The position numbers were made by a program, and so were the translations under genes. A model generated the notes under the pieces. That model searched no databases. It saw only the letters and a program-made list of their open reading frames with translations, and was not told where the DNA came from. DNA of 64,000 bases from Rhodococcus sp. AW25M09 (GTDB lineage: Bacteria; Actinomycetota; Actinomycetes; Mycobacteriales; Mycobacteriaceae), in the NCBI RefSeq assembly GCF_000333955.1, contig NZ_CAPS01000070.1:1-64000 (forward strand), read 5' to 3'. This document shows, in pieces, positions 54,440-62,349 of this stretch. Within the stretch, counting starts at the first letter, position 1, and every line of letters begins with the position of its first letter.

Positions 54440-55714
54440 ATGACCGGCACCTACTCGGCGCACGACGTCGAACGATTCGTCCCCGAACCCCCGAAGACGG
54501 CGGGACTGAAACCGGGCACAGACAACGCCTCGCATCGAAGTGCGTTCGCACGCGACCGGGCGCGGGTGCTGCACTGCGCTGCACTGCGCCGGCTCGCCGA
54601 CAAGACTCAGGTGACCGGGCCGCGGGACGGAGACACCCCGCGCACTCGGTTGACGCACTCGCTCGAAGTGGCGCAGATCGGCCGCAGCATCGCCGAAGGC
54701 ATCGGTAGTGACCCCGATCTGGTCGACCTCGCGGGGTTGGCACACGACATCGGTCATCCGCCGTACGGCCACAACGGCGAACGCGCCCTCGACGAAGTGG
54801 CCGAGGACTGTGGTGGATTCGAGGGCAACGCGCAGAACCTGCGCATTCTCACCGGACTCGAGCCGAAGATCCTCGACGCCGAGGGTCGCAGCGCGGGATT
54901 GAACCTGACCCGAGCCTCCCTCGATGCCGCGACCAAGTATCCGTGGATCCGGCCGGCCCCCGGCGCGAAATTCGGTGCCTACGACGACGACTCCGCCATT
55001 CTGACCTGGGTTCGCAGCGGTGCACCGGACAGGCACAAGTGCCTCGAAGCGCAGAGCATGGACTGGTCCGATGACGTCGCCTACTCGGTACACGACGTCG
55101 AGGACGGTGTGATCGACGCCCGAATCGACCTTCGTGCGCTGTCCGATCCGATCGAGCAACGCGCCCTCGCCGAACTCGGCGTCTCGGAATTCCGGGGACT
55201 CGACGTCGAGGAGTTGATCGAAGCTGCGAACCGGTTGTCGAGGATGCCCGTCGTGGTTGCGGTCGGACGCTACGACGGCACCCTCGCCGCGTCGGTCGCG
55301 CTCAAGCACATGACCAGTGAACTCGTCGGGCGCTTCGCCACCGCGGCCATCGAGGGCACCCGTGAGAAGTACGGCACCGCGCCGCTGAGCCGATACGACG
55401 CCGACCTCGTGGTGCCGTCGATCGTCGGTTCGGAAGTGGCGCTGCTCAAGACCATGGCGCTGCGGTACGTGATGTCCGATGCCGGCCACAAGATCCGCCA
55501 GGAGCGCCAACGCGACCGTATCCACCGCGTCGCCGAATGGTTGCTGCGCTCGGCTCCGGGAGAGCTGGATCCCATCCTGGTTCCCGCCTGGCAGCGCGCT
55601 GCCAGCGACGCCGAGCGAACCCGAGTGGTCGTCGACCAGATCGCCTCGTACACCGAAAGCCGACTCGAACTGATCGACAAGCGCTCACTGGGAGCTCAGG
55701 CCAGCTGGGGCTGA
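54440..55714 (+). CDS. dgt: Deoxyguanosinetriphosphate triphosphohydrolase-like protein
   Basis: HD-domain dNTP triphosphohydrolase of 424 residues that splits dNTPs into nucleoside and triphosphate. The metal ligands are visible: R[12 protein letters not shown] near residue 70 (His), [14 protein letters not shown] near residue 108 (HD pair), and later Asp/Arg-rich blocks such as SAPDRHK-type and [12 protein letters not shown]. Type-2 dGTPase-like proteins have this length. ATG at 54440, 1 base after the YdcF-like stop and upstream of dnaG, as in mycobacteria. Confidence 0.93.
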   Translation: MTGTYSAHDVERFVPEPPKTAGLKPGTDNASHRSAFARDRARVLHCAALRRLADKTQVTGPRDGDTPRTRLTHSLEVAQIGRSIAEGIGSDPDLVDLAGLAHDIGHPPYGHNGERALDEVAEDCGGFEGNAQNLRILTGLEPKILDAEGRSAGLNLTRASLDAATKYPWIRPAPGAKFGAYDDDSAILTWVRSGAPDRHKCLEAQSMDWSDDVAYSVHDVEDGVIDARIDLRALSDPIEQRALAELGVSEFRGLDVEELIEAANRLSRMPVVVAVGRYDGTLAASVALKHMTSELVGRFATAAIEGTREKYGTAPLSRYDADLVVPSIVGSEVALLKTMALRYVMSDAGHKIRQERQRDRIHRVAEWLLRSAPGELDPILVPAWQRAASDAERTRVVVDQIASYTESRLELIDKRSLGAQASWG

Positions 55715-55754
55715 TCGCGCCGCGGACCGAATATGGGTAGGTCCGGAACGGGAC

Positions 55755-55760
55755 TAGACT
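55755..55760 (+). promoter_or_regulatory. -10 box for leaderless dnaG mRNA
   Basis: TAGACT, 6 bases upstream of the GTG at 55767, in the 52-base gap after dgt. It fixes the dnaG start and indicates a leaderless transcript. Confidence 0.6.
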
Positions 55761-55766
55761 GCCCTC

Positions 55767-57683
55767 GTGGCCGGCCGAATACCTGAACGCGACATCGCCG
55801 CCATTCGTGAACGCACACGGATCGAAGACATAGTCGGGGACTACGTCTCGCTCAAGCGTGCCGGCGGCGACTCCATGAAGGGTTTGTGTCCCTTCCACGA
55901 CGAGAAGTCCCCGTCGTTTCACGTCCGTCCCAATCATGGTCACTATCACTGCTTCGGTTGTGGCGAGGGAGGTGACGCCTACTCCTTCCTGCAGAAGATC
56001 GAGCACATTTCCTTCGTCGAGGCCGTCGAGCAACTTGCCGACCGGCTGAACTATTCGATTTCCTACGAGGGTGGAGGGCCATCGGTCCAACGTGACCGTG
56101 GCACCCGTGCTCGCCTGATCGCCGCCAACGCAGCTGCGCAGGAGTTCTATGCGGGCAGGCTCAGTGGTCCCGACGCCCAGACCGCACGCGATTACCTCAC
56201 CGAACGAAACTTCGACGGTCATGCCGCGTTGGCATACGGCTGTGGGTACGCACCCGACGGCTGGGACACCCTCACCAAATATTTGCTGGGCAAAGGCTTC
56301 GAGGCCAAGGAGATCGTCGACGCGGGGCTGGCGACACCCGGCAAGCGCGGTACGCCGATCGACCGTTTTCGGCGCCGGTTGGTGTGGCCCATTCGCAGTC
56401 AGAGCGGCGACGTCATCGGCTTCGGAGCCCGCAAACTGTTCGACGACGACACTATGCCGGGTAAGTACATCAACACACCGGAAACGATGTTGTACAAGAA
56501 GTCTCAGGTGCTGTTCGGCCTCGATCTGGCGCGCAAGGAGATCGCGAAGTCCCATCAGGCCGTCATCGTCGAGGGCTACACCGACGTGATGGCGATGCAT
56601 CTGGCCGGAGTCAAGACGGCGGTGGCGTCCTGCGGTACCGCGTTCGGTGAGGATCACCTGGCGATGCTGCGCCGACTGATGATGGACGACAGCTACTTTC
56701 GCGGCGAAGTGATCTATACGTTCGACGGCGACGACGCCGGTCAGGCCGCCGCCATGAAGGCATTCGAAGGTGATCAGAAAATAGCCGGTCAGACGTTCGT
56801 CGCCGTCGCACCCGACGGTATGGACCCGTGCGACCTGCGATTGAAGTCCGGTGACAACGCCGTTCGCGATCTGGTGGCCAGACGTACCCCCATGTTCGCC
56901 TTCGTCGTCAAATCGCTACTGCGAGAGCACGATCTGGATACACCGGAGGGCCGCGTCGAAGCGTTGAAGCGAACCGTTCCGGTGGTCGCGCGGATCAAGG
57001 ACGCATCACTGCGAGACGAGTACGCGAGGCAGTTGGCCGGCTGGACCGGCTGGGACGACACCGCGATGGTGCTCGCGCGCGTGCGCGACGAGGCGAAGAA
57101 GGGCGCCCGGGGCGATACCAGCGGCAAACGCGTGCCCTTCGCCAAGCGTCAGCAGGAGCCGACGGAGGCACCCGCGGGACCGCCGCGACCCAATCCCACC
57201 GATCCGACGCTGTGGCCGCAGCGAGAAGCCCTCAAGGCGGTACTGCAGATGCCTGCGGTCGCGGGGACCGTGTTCGATTCACTTCCGCCGGAAAGCTTCC
57301 ATCACCCGGCGTACTCGGCCGTGCGTGACGCGGTGGCCGCGGCCGGGGGCACTGTCGCAGGCTTGGGTGGAGGGGAGTGGGTGGATGCCGTGGCCAAACA
57401 GGCCAAGGACCCCGTGGTGGTGTCGTTGGTGACCGAGCTGGCCGTAGATCCGATGAGGGTGGCCGACGATGCCCTCACGCGCTACATCTCGGGCGTCCTG
57501 GCCCGACTGCAGGAAGTGTGGGTCGGCCAGCAGGTGGCCGAACTGAAGTCGAAGTTGCAGCGGATGTCGCCGGCCGAGAAGCCCGACGATTACAACGCGT
57601 TGTTCGGCGACCTCATCGCACTCGAGCAGTACCGCCGAAGTCTGCTCGAGCTCGCAGTCGGCAGTGTCGCCGAGGTCGGTTAG
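55767..57683 (+). CDS. dnaG: DNA primase
   Basis: Primase that makes RNA primers at the replication fork. 638 residues. The CHC2 zinc finger is CPFHDEKSPSFH ... HYHCFGCGEGGD (about residues 40-72). The Toprim core has IVEGYTDVMAMHLAG near residue 268 and IYTFDGDDAGQAAA near residue 317. The C-terminal helicase-binding domain runs to the end. GTG at 55767 is supported by the TAGACT box. Its stop overlaps the stop of the convergent small membrane protein gene by 4 bases. Confidence 0.97.
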   Translation: MAGRIPERDIAAIRERTRIEDIVGDYVSLKRAGGDSMKGLCPFHDEKSPSFHVRPNHGHYHCFGCGEGGDAYSFLQKIEHISFVEAVEQLADRLNYSISYEGGGPSVQRDRGTRARLIAANAAAQEFYAGRLSGPDAQTARDYLTERNFDGHAALAYGCGYAPDGWDTLTKYLLGKGFEAKEIVDAGLATPGKRGTPIDRFRRRLVWPIRSQSGDVIGFGARKLFDDDTMPGKYINTPETMLYKKSQVLFGLDLARKEIAKSHQAVIVEGYTDVMAMHLAGVKTAVASCGTAFGEDHLAMLRRLMMDDSYFRGEVIYTFDGDDAGQAAAMKAFEGDQKIAGQTFVAVAPDGMDPCDLRLKSGDNAVRDLVARRTPMFAFVVKSLLREHDLDTPEGRVEALKRTVPVVARIKDASLRDEYARQLAGWTGWDDTAMVLARVRDEAKKGARGDTSGKRVPFAKRQQEPTEAPAGPPRPNPTDPTLWPQREALKAVLQMPAVAGTVFDSLPPESFHHPAYSAVRDAVAAAGGTVAGLGGGEWVDAVAKQAKDPVVVSLVTELAVDPMRVADDALTRYISGVLARLQEVWVGQQVAELKSKLQRMSPAEKPDDYNALFGDLIALEQYRRSLLELAVGSVAEVG

Positions 57684-57925
57684 CGTCGGAGCTGATCGCG
57701 GGGAACGTAGACCTGGGTCTCGTCGTCGATCGGCTGCATCGGCTCCAGCCGCGGCTGGGTGTTGAGGGAGTCGGAGAGTTTCTGACGGCCGACGTCGATC
57801 GCCTTCTTGGTGGCCGGAGACGACGCGACGGCGCTGGCCGTCTTACGAATCTGCTCGTACCGGCCCCGGCCCGCCTTGGCACCGAGCACATATGCAGCTC
57901 CAGCCGCCAGTACCAAACGAATCAT
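57680..57925 (-). CDS. Small membrane-anchored protein (Rv2342-like), function unknown
   Basis: 81 residues starting MIRLVLAAGAAYVLGAKAGRGRY (shown as MIRLVLAAGAAYVLGAKAG): one short N-terminal hydrophobic helix, then a basic and helical segment, ending in PIDDETQVYVPRDQLRR. ATG at 57925 has AAGGA about 8 bases upstream; an ATG at 57964 would add 13 residues before the helix. It is conserved next to dnaG in mycobacteria. No function can be read from it. Confidence 0.75.
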   Translation of the reverse strand: MIRLVLAAGAAYVLGAKAGRGRYEQIRKTASAVASSPATKKAIDVGRQKLSDSLNTQPRLEPMQPIDDETQVYVPRDQLRR

Positions 57926-58063
57926 CAGTGGGTCCTTCCGTAGAGCGTGCGGCTGTTCGTCCATCTTGCCCGACGACGCTCGAGCAGGGCGATTTGGTAG
58001 TCACTAGGGGGTGTGCGCTATTGTTTCCAACGGCTCGCACGAGAGTGTGATGCCGCGAGGTAA

Positions 58064-58136
58064 TCCCCCATAGCTCAATTGGCAGAGCATTCGACTGTTA
58101 ATCGAAGGGTTCCTGGTTCGAGTCCAGGTGGGGGAG
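58064..58136 (+). tRNA. tRNA-Asn (anticodon GTT)
   Basis: 73 bases folding into a complete cloverleaf: acceptor TCCCCCA with TGGGGGA plus discriminator G, D arm GCTC...GAGC, anticodon arm TTCGA-CTGTTAA-TCGAA with GTT at 58097-58099, and T arm CCTGG-TTCGAGT-CCAGG. The 3' CCA is not encoded. A strong terminator follows after 4 bases. Confidence 0.97.
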
Positions 58137-58140
58137 CGCA

Positions 58141-58172
58141 ATCCCCGTCCGGTACGCCGGACGGGGATTTTT
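58141..58172 (+). terminator. Intrinsic terminator of tRNA-Asn
   Basis: A perfect 12-base stem (58141-58152 with 58157-58168), a TACG loop, then TTTTT. Classical rho-independent terminator. The 189 bases between it and the AfsA-like gene hold no ORF I can support, only the putative promoter/operator near 58326-58351. Confidence 0.93.
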
Positions 58173-58330
58173 GTCTTTCGAGGGTGCGCTATCAGGCGTC
58201 CTGGTCGGTTATCAGTTCGCGACCGAGCTGGCTGTATATCGATTGAATGAATCCCTTCGGTGGATGCCAGTTTTGTCGGGGGTCCCCGGGATACTGAGCA
58301 AGCGATCCGGGTGGCTCAACAGTGCTATAA

Positions 58331-58351
58331 AAAACCGGTTCGGTCGGTTTT
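58331..58351 (+). promoter_or_regulatory. Candidate autoregulatory (gamma-butyrolactone receptor) operator
   Basis: AAAACCG (58331-58337) and CGGTTTT (58345-58351) form a perfect inverted repeat with a 7-base spacer. The right half GGTCGGTTT agrees with nine positions of the ArpA half-site consensus GG(T/C)CGGT(A/T)(T/C)G(T/G) recalled from the literature. It sits between a TATAAA -10-like box (58326-58331) and the AAGGGG ribosome site of the AfsA-like gene, where receptor binding would block transcription. The neighbouring TetR protein is the likely binder. Confidence 0.68.
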
Positions 58352-58361
58352 AAGGGGCTTC

Positions 58362-59276
58362 ATGAGTTTGAGTTACGCAGCAACCGTGCCACGTCACCTC
58401 GTCCATCGGCGTTTGCCGGCAGACGTGTTGCTGACCGATTACGAAACCGTCGACGGTACTCACCGGGCGGCCGTGCAGTTGCAGACTTCGCATCGCATGT
58501 TCGCGCCGGTGCGCCGAACCCACGATTCGTTGATGGTGGCCGAGGCGCTGCGACAAGCAGTCAGTCTCTTCTGTCACGTCACCCACGGTGTGCCACTCGA
58601 CCACGTCGTCTTCATCGAGCACTTTCGCTTCGAGATCCTGGAACCGTTGTCGGTCGACAACATCGACGATTCGCTTGTTGCCGAGTCGATCACGACCGAT
58701 GTGACGTTCGACGACGCGTCGACGGACAACGTGAAGTTGTCGGCTCGGCTGCTCAACGGCACGCAACTCGTCGCGTTCGGTACGGCGTCCGTCCGGTCCA
58801 TCGGTCCCGAGGTGTACTCGGCGTTTCGCACTGCGTCGATGGCCGACCCGCACTTCCGTTACCTGCCGGCCGGCACGGAAGTGGTCGAGGCCGCCGCCGT
58901 GGGACGTTTCGATCCGTCCGACGTCGTGCTGGCACGCCACACCTCGGATGGAACCCTCGTCGTCGCGCCCGATCCTCGCAACCTGGCGATGTTCGATCAC
59001 TCGGTCGAGTACCTGCCGGGGGTGACGATGCTCGAAGCCGCCCGCCAGGCGTTGCGGCTGTCGACCGGAGTGCCGGAGCTGGATTTCACCTCGCTCGAGG
59101 TGAGGTTCATGGGTTTCGCCGAGTGGAGCAACCCATGCTCGGTGATAGTCGACACCGCGTCGAGGGACGGCGTGCACCGCATTCAATTCGAGCACAACGG
59201 AGCGGTGCTGTCGGCGATGTCGGTGACCGCGACATCGGAGCCGTGGCTGGCACCTACGGAGCGGTCCAGTCGATAA
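58362..59276 (+). CDS. AfsA-family gamma-butyrolactone biosynthesis protein
   Basis: 304 residues with two AfsA hotdog-type repeats (about 15-150 and 185-300). The repeats share HR(R)LP/DSLMVAEALRQA-like and DHSVEYLPGVTMLEAARQAL segments; VPRHLVHRRLPADVLLTDY near the N-terminus and FMGFAEWSNPC near the C-terminus are typical of AfsA/ScbA/GblA proteins. These condense a beta-ketoacyl unit with dihydroxyacetone phosphate to start gamma-butyrolactone signal synthesis. ATG at 58362 follows AAGGGG. The convergent ScbR-like gene overlaps it by 23 bases. R. jostii carries a described homologue (gblA). Confidence 0.88.
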   Translation: MSLSYAATVPRHLVHRRLPADVLLTDYETVDGTHRAAVQLQTSHRMFAPVRRTHDSLMVAEALRQAVSLFCHVTHGVPLDHVVFIEHFRFEILEPLSVDNIDDSLVAESITTDVTFDDASTDNVKLSARLLNGTQLVAFGTASVRSIGPEVYSAFRTASMADPHFRYLPAGTEVVEAAAVGRFDPSDVVLARHTSDGTLVVAPDPRNLAMFDHSVEYLPGVTMLEAARQALRLSTGVPELDFTSLEVRFMGFAEWSNPCSVIVDTASRDGVHRIQFEHNGAVLSAMSVTATSEPWLAPTERSSR

Positions 59277-59895
59277 GTGGTCCCTCGACCAACGCCAGGA
59301 CCCGAGGGAGCCGTCGGCGCGGTACCACCGACGGCAGCAGCAGCTGCCAGGTCTCGGCCATTCGCTGCTGTAGATCGGCCCGACCGGTGAGCATCTCGGA
59401 CACGGTCTGCACACCGGTGAACGACGCCACGATCAGCCTCGCGAGCGCTGTGACGTCAACGCTGCCGGCGATGTCGCCTTCGCTCTGAGCGCGAGCGGTC
59501 AACTCCGCGATCATGTGGATCCAGAGGTCGAACGACTCAGCGTTCGGATTGTGCGCGGTGGTCGATTCCAGTGTCAGTCGCATACCGCCACGCGCGATCG
59601 ATTCCGTTTGCAGCTGACGCGCCAGCTCCTTGGTGACGAGGACCAACGCGTCCAATGCCTTGGGGGTGCGCTCGATGATGACGGCAGTAGCCGTGGCCGC
59701 CATCGTCAACTGCGCATCGATCACCGCTTGCGCGAGCTCTTCCTTGGACGAAAAATGGAAGTACATCGCGCCCTTGCTGACCTTGGCGTGCTTGATGATG
59801 GTGCTCAAACTTGCTGTACCGTAACCGAACTTGTCGAAACTGGCCGCTGCTCCTTCGAGTACGGCCTGTCTGGTCGACGCTGCACGCTCTTGCAT
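59254..59895 (-). CDS. TetR-family gamma-butyrolactone receptor-type regulator (ScbR/ArpA-like)
   Basis: TetR-family repressor of 213 residues. The helix-turn-helix is in ASLSTIIKHAKVSKGAMYFHFSSKEELAQAV (in parts TIIKHAKVSKGAMYFHF), a form typical of ArpA/ScbR receptors, as is the length and the ligand-domain Trp in ETWQLLLPS. ATG at 59895. It is convergent with the AfsA-like gene (23-base overlap of the coding ends), the usual pairing of synthase and receptor. It probably binds the inverted repeat upstream of the synthase gene and releases it when the butyrolactone accumulates. The ligand is unknown. Confidence 0.87.
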   Translation of the reverse strand: MQERAASTRQAVLEGAAASFDKFGYGTASLSTIIKHAKVSKGAMYFHFSSKEELAQAVIDAQLTMAATATAVIIERTPKALDALVLVTKELARQLQTESIARGGMRLTLESTTAHNPNAESFDLWIHMIAELTARAQSEGDIAGSVDVTALARLIVASFTGVQTVSEMLTGRADLQQRMAETWQLLLPSVVPRRRLPRVLALVEGPLIDWTAP

Positions 59896-59977
59896 CGGTC
59901 GACCATAGCTGCTGGCTGGGTGCGTGGCACGGCGGCAGAAGGATGTTGGCGCTGAAAAATAGTCCTCGCCGGGTGCG

Positions 59978-59983
59978 TACTAT
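59978..59983 (+). promoter_or_regulatory. -10 box for leaderless VOC-gene mRNA
   Basis: TACTAT, 7 bases upstream of the GTG at 59991. It marks the start of the VOC gene and shows that its promoter is intact. Confidence 0.55.
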
Positions 59984-59990
59984 CGGCGCA

Positions 59991-60669
59991 GTGTCTACAG
60001 CAAGATTCAAGGATCTGTGTATCGATGCAACGAATCTGGAGGCAATGGTGAGCTTCTGGTCGGCAACCATCGGACTCGATGTCGAGTCGTACGGGCTCGC
60101 CCGACATCGTGAAGCTCAGCGGGGTGGAGCCCACGCAGACCATCTGGATCAATCGGGTACCGGAGTTCAAGGCAGTCAAGAATCGTATCCGTCTGGACGT
60201 GCACGTGGCAATGACCGAACTTCCCGGTGCCACACCTGTTTCTGCCCCGGGCGAATTCGGTTGGCGCGTGATGGCCGATCCTGATGGAGGGGAGTTCTGC
60301 GCATTCGTCCGGCGGGAAGTCGGCCCCTACAGGATGTACGAACTAGTGGTCGACGCTCTCGACGCGAAGACTCTGGCCAGCTGGTGGGCACAGGTGCTCG
60401 GCGGAGCGACAGAGGTCAGCGAGGAAGGCTGGCACGCGATCGAGGGCGCTTCCGGAGTACCGTTCGAGTCGATAGTCTTCGCCCCGGTTCCCGAAGGCAA
60501 GACCGGCAAGAACCGTGTCCACTGGGATGTCGAGGTCGACTTCGTCGGCGCTGTCGCCGAACTGGAATCACTCGGCGCGCGGGTGCTACGGCGACCGGAC
60601 TCGGACGTCGAGTGGACAGTCATGGCGGACCCGGAGGGAAACGAGTTCTGTGTGTTCGTGACTGTATGA
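59991..60669 (+). pseudogene. VOC (glyoxalase/bleomycin resistance) family gene, frame disrupted
   Basis: Two-domain vicinal-oxygen-chelate protein split over two frames. From GTG 59991 the first frame reads STARFKDLCIDATNLEAMV, FWSATIGLDVES, then loses similarity and stops at 60284. The continuing homology (SPDIVKLSGVEPTQTIWIN, NRIRLDVHV, then a second domain ending NRVHWDVEV, VMADPEGNEFCVFV) is in the +1 frame from about 60100 to 60669. One extra base, or two missing, near 60085-60105 explains it. The promoter and the rest are intact, so this is either a young frameshift or a sequencing error. If only the second frame is used, the ATG at 60079 gives 196 residues. No metal-site residues can be assigned with certainty. 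Confidence 0.72.
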
Positions 60670-60670
60670 G

Positions 60671-61504
60671 TCACCTGTAGTCGGTGTCGGAACCTACGGG
60701 GTGGACGTCGCGAACCTGATCAATTCGAGCCTGAAGATAGCTCTCGATCCACTCGAAGGACATCGAGCCCAGCGGTAGGCGCAGTGGGGGAGAGCCCGAG
60801 GAAATCGCCGCCAGGACGGCATCGGCTCCGCGGCGCGGGTCGCCCAGCTGCGTTCCATGAGTGGCCTCGAATACCGCTCTGGCCGGCCCGATCAGCGCGG
60901 CGTAGTCGTCCAACGGTGTTCCCCACTGCATCGACCGGCCACTGGCCTCGGTGCGAAACGGGCCCGGTTCAACGATCGTGACGCCGATACCGAGATGGCG
61001 CACCTCTGCGGCAAGGGCCTCGGAAAACCCTTCGAGCGCGAATTTGCTTCCAGCATATGCAGTTCCGCCTGGACCAGGTACCACTCCGATGACCGAAGAC
61101 ATCTGCACGATATGGCCGCTGCGGCGCGCCCGCATCGAGGGCAGCACTGCCCGAGTGACGGCCAACGCGCCGAAGAAGTTGACGTCGACGTTGTGGCGGA
61201 ACCTGCGCTCGTCAATCTCCTCGAATGCGCCGAGCAGACCGTAACCGGCATTGTTGACCAGGACATCGATGCGTCCGAACCGGTCGAGAGCGTTAGCCAC
61301 GGCAGAATCGATCGATTCCTGATCGGTCACGTCCAGCCGTGCGTGCAGCAACCGATCGCTCTCCGGACCTCCGAGATCGGTAGCGGTGCGGGCGGTGGCC
61401 ACCACTCGATCACCCTGGTCGAGTGCTGCACGAACGAATTCGCGTCCGAATCCCGAGCTCGCTCCGGTAATCAACCAGACCCTGTCTGATCCCGTCCTGT
61501 TCAT
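60671..61504 (-). CDS. Short-chain dehydrogenase/reductase
   Basis: Classical SDR of 277 residues. The cofactor motif TGASSGFG lies near residue 15, NNAG near residue 90, the catalytic Ser in QMSSVIG near residue 142 and YAGSK near residues 155-159. The Arg-rich first-strand region (ATARTATDL) suggests NADP. ATG at 61504 has AAGGAG 8 bases upstream; an in-frame ATG at 61549 is less likely. The substrate is unknown. Its position two genes from the AfsA-like protein allows a ketoreductase step in butyrolactone synthesis, as such reductases occur in other butyrolactone clusters, but this is only a suggestion. Confidence 0.87.
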   Translation of the reverse strand: MNRTGSDRVWLITGASSGFGREFVRAALDQGDRVVATARTATDLGGPESDRLLHARLDVTDQESIDSAVANALDRFGRIDVLVNNAGYGLLGAFEEIDERRFRHNVDVNFFGALAVTRAVLPSMRARRSGHIVQMSSVIGVVPGPGGTAYAGSKFALEGFSEALAAEVRHLGIGVTIVEPGPFRTEASGRSMQWGTPLDDYAALIGPARAVFEATHGTQLGDPRRGADAVLAAISSGSPPLRLPLGSMSFEWIESYLQARIDQVRDVHPVGSDTDYR

Positions 61505-61602
61505 CACGGTCTCCTTCGAGAGGTGAAATCGGTTGTGAGGCGCGTTCACGTTAGTAATGACGAACCGCCACGAGCAAGCGATTTGATGGCACGCTGAAGG
61601 CC

Positions 61603-62070
61603 ATGGTCGACACGAGTGCAGGAATTCTGTTGTATCGCGTCGGTGCCGACGGCCTCGATGTCCTGATCGCTCATCCCGGCGGACCGTTCTGGGCGCGCAA
61701 GGACGACGGCGCGTGGTCGATCGTCAAGGGGCTCTTCACCGACGGCGAGGATGCGTGGACGGCAGCCCGGCGGGAGTTTCGAGAAGAAACCGGTGCCGAC
61801 GTGCCTGCCGGACCACGCGTGGAGCTCGGCTCGGTCACTCAGCGCGGTGGAAAGATCGTCACCGCGTTCGGCGTCGAAGCCGATCTCGATGTTTCGAATG
61901 CGGTGAGCAACACATTCGAGATCGAATGGCCGCCGAAATCCGGCCTCATGAAGTCGTTTCCCGAGGTAGACCGCATCGAGTGGTTTCCGTTGCAGCAGGC
62001 GAGAGAGAAGCTGCTGCCCTCGCAACTTCCGTTTCTCGACGCTGTGGAGGCGGTTGTCGATGCGAACTAG
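61603..62070 (+). CDS. NUDIX hydrolase
   Basis: Protein of 155 residues with a complete Nudix box, GLFTDGEDAWTAARREFREETG (shown in parts GLFTDGEDAW, REFREETGAD; about residues 44-65), which binds metal and hydrolyses nucleoside diphosphates linked to another moiety. The N-terminal SAGILLYR and the later EIEWPPKSGLMKSFPEVD segment resemble the diadenosine polyphosphate/NADH-type small Nudix proteins. ATG at 61603. It is divergent from the SDR gene across 98 bases in which I see no certain promoter. Function and substrate unknown. Confidence 0.88.
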   Translation: MVDTSAGILLYRVGADGLDVLIAHPGGPFWARKDDGAWSIVKGLFTDGEDAWTAARREFREETGADVPAGPRVELGSVTQRGGKIVTAFGVEADLDVSNAVSNTFEIEWPPKSGLMKSFPEVDRIEWFPLQQAREKLLPSQLPFLDAVEAVVDAN

Positions 62071-62144
62071 TTTCGTTGTGGCTTCCCGGGGTACCCAGCG
62101 GCAGGAAATTATGAGAGTCGCAGATGCAGGGTGGGAATCAAGCA

Positions 62145-62294
62145 ATGACGCAAACGGACGCAACCGGCGCGAAGGCTGTAGCGGAGACGCCTCTTGTGGA
62201 GACACAGTGGGGCGGCCGCGTCGTCGCATCGTCGTTCGTGGTGCTGGCCACTGGGCTGTCGTGGGTGTTCGCCGCGACCGCGATGATCAACTAG
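62145..62294 (+). CDS. 49-residue single-pass membrane microprotein
   Basis: Short ORF, ATG at 62145 with a GGTGGG-type ribosome site about 10 bases upstream. About 26 polar residues (MTQTDATGAKAVAETP and onward) precede one hydrophobic helix (VVASSFVVLATGLSWVFAATA). It ends with TAG at 62292-62294; reading on in frame gives a plausible further stretch (YQQTDWSVLFSDYDEG), so the TAG might be recent or leaky. It lies 55 bases before the DHA2 exporter gene and is probably co-transcribed with it. No family recognised. Confidence 0.6.
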   Translation: MTQTDATGAKAVAETPLVETQWGGRVVASSFVVLATGLSWVFAATAMIN

Positions 62295-62349
62295 TACCAG
62301 CAGACCGATTGGTCGGTACTGTTCAGCGACTACGACGAAGGGCCGCGCA

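Noticed and set aside
58113-58136. Attachment site copy of the tRNA-Asn 3' end
   Set aside because: No second copy of the T-arm/acceptor sequence and no integrase were found within the window.
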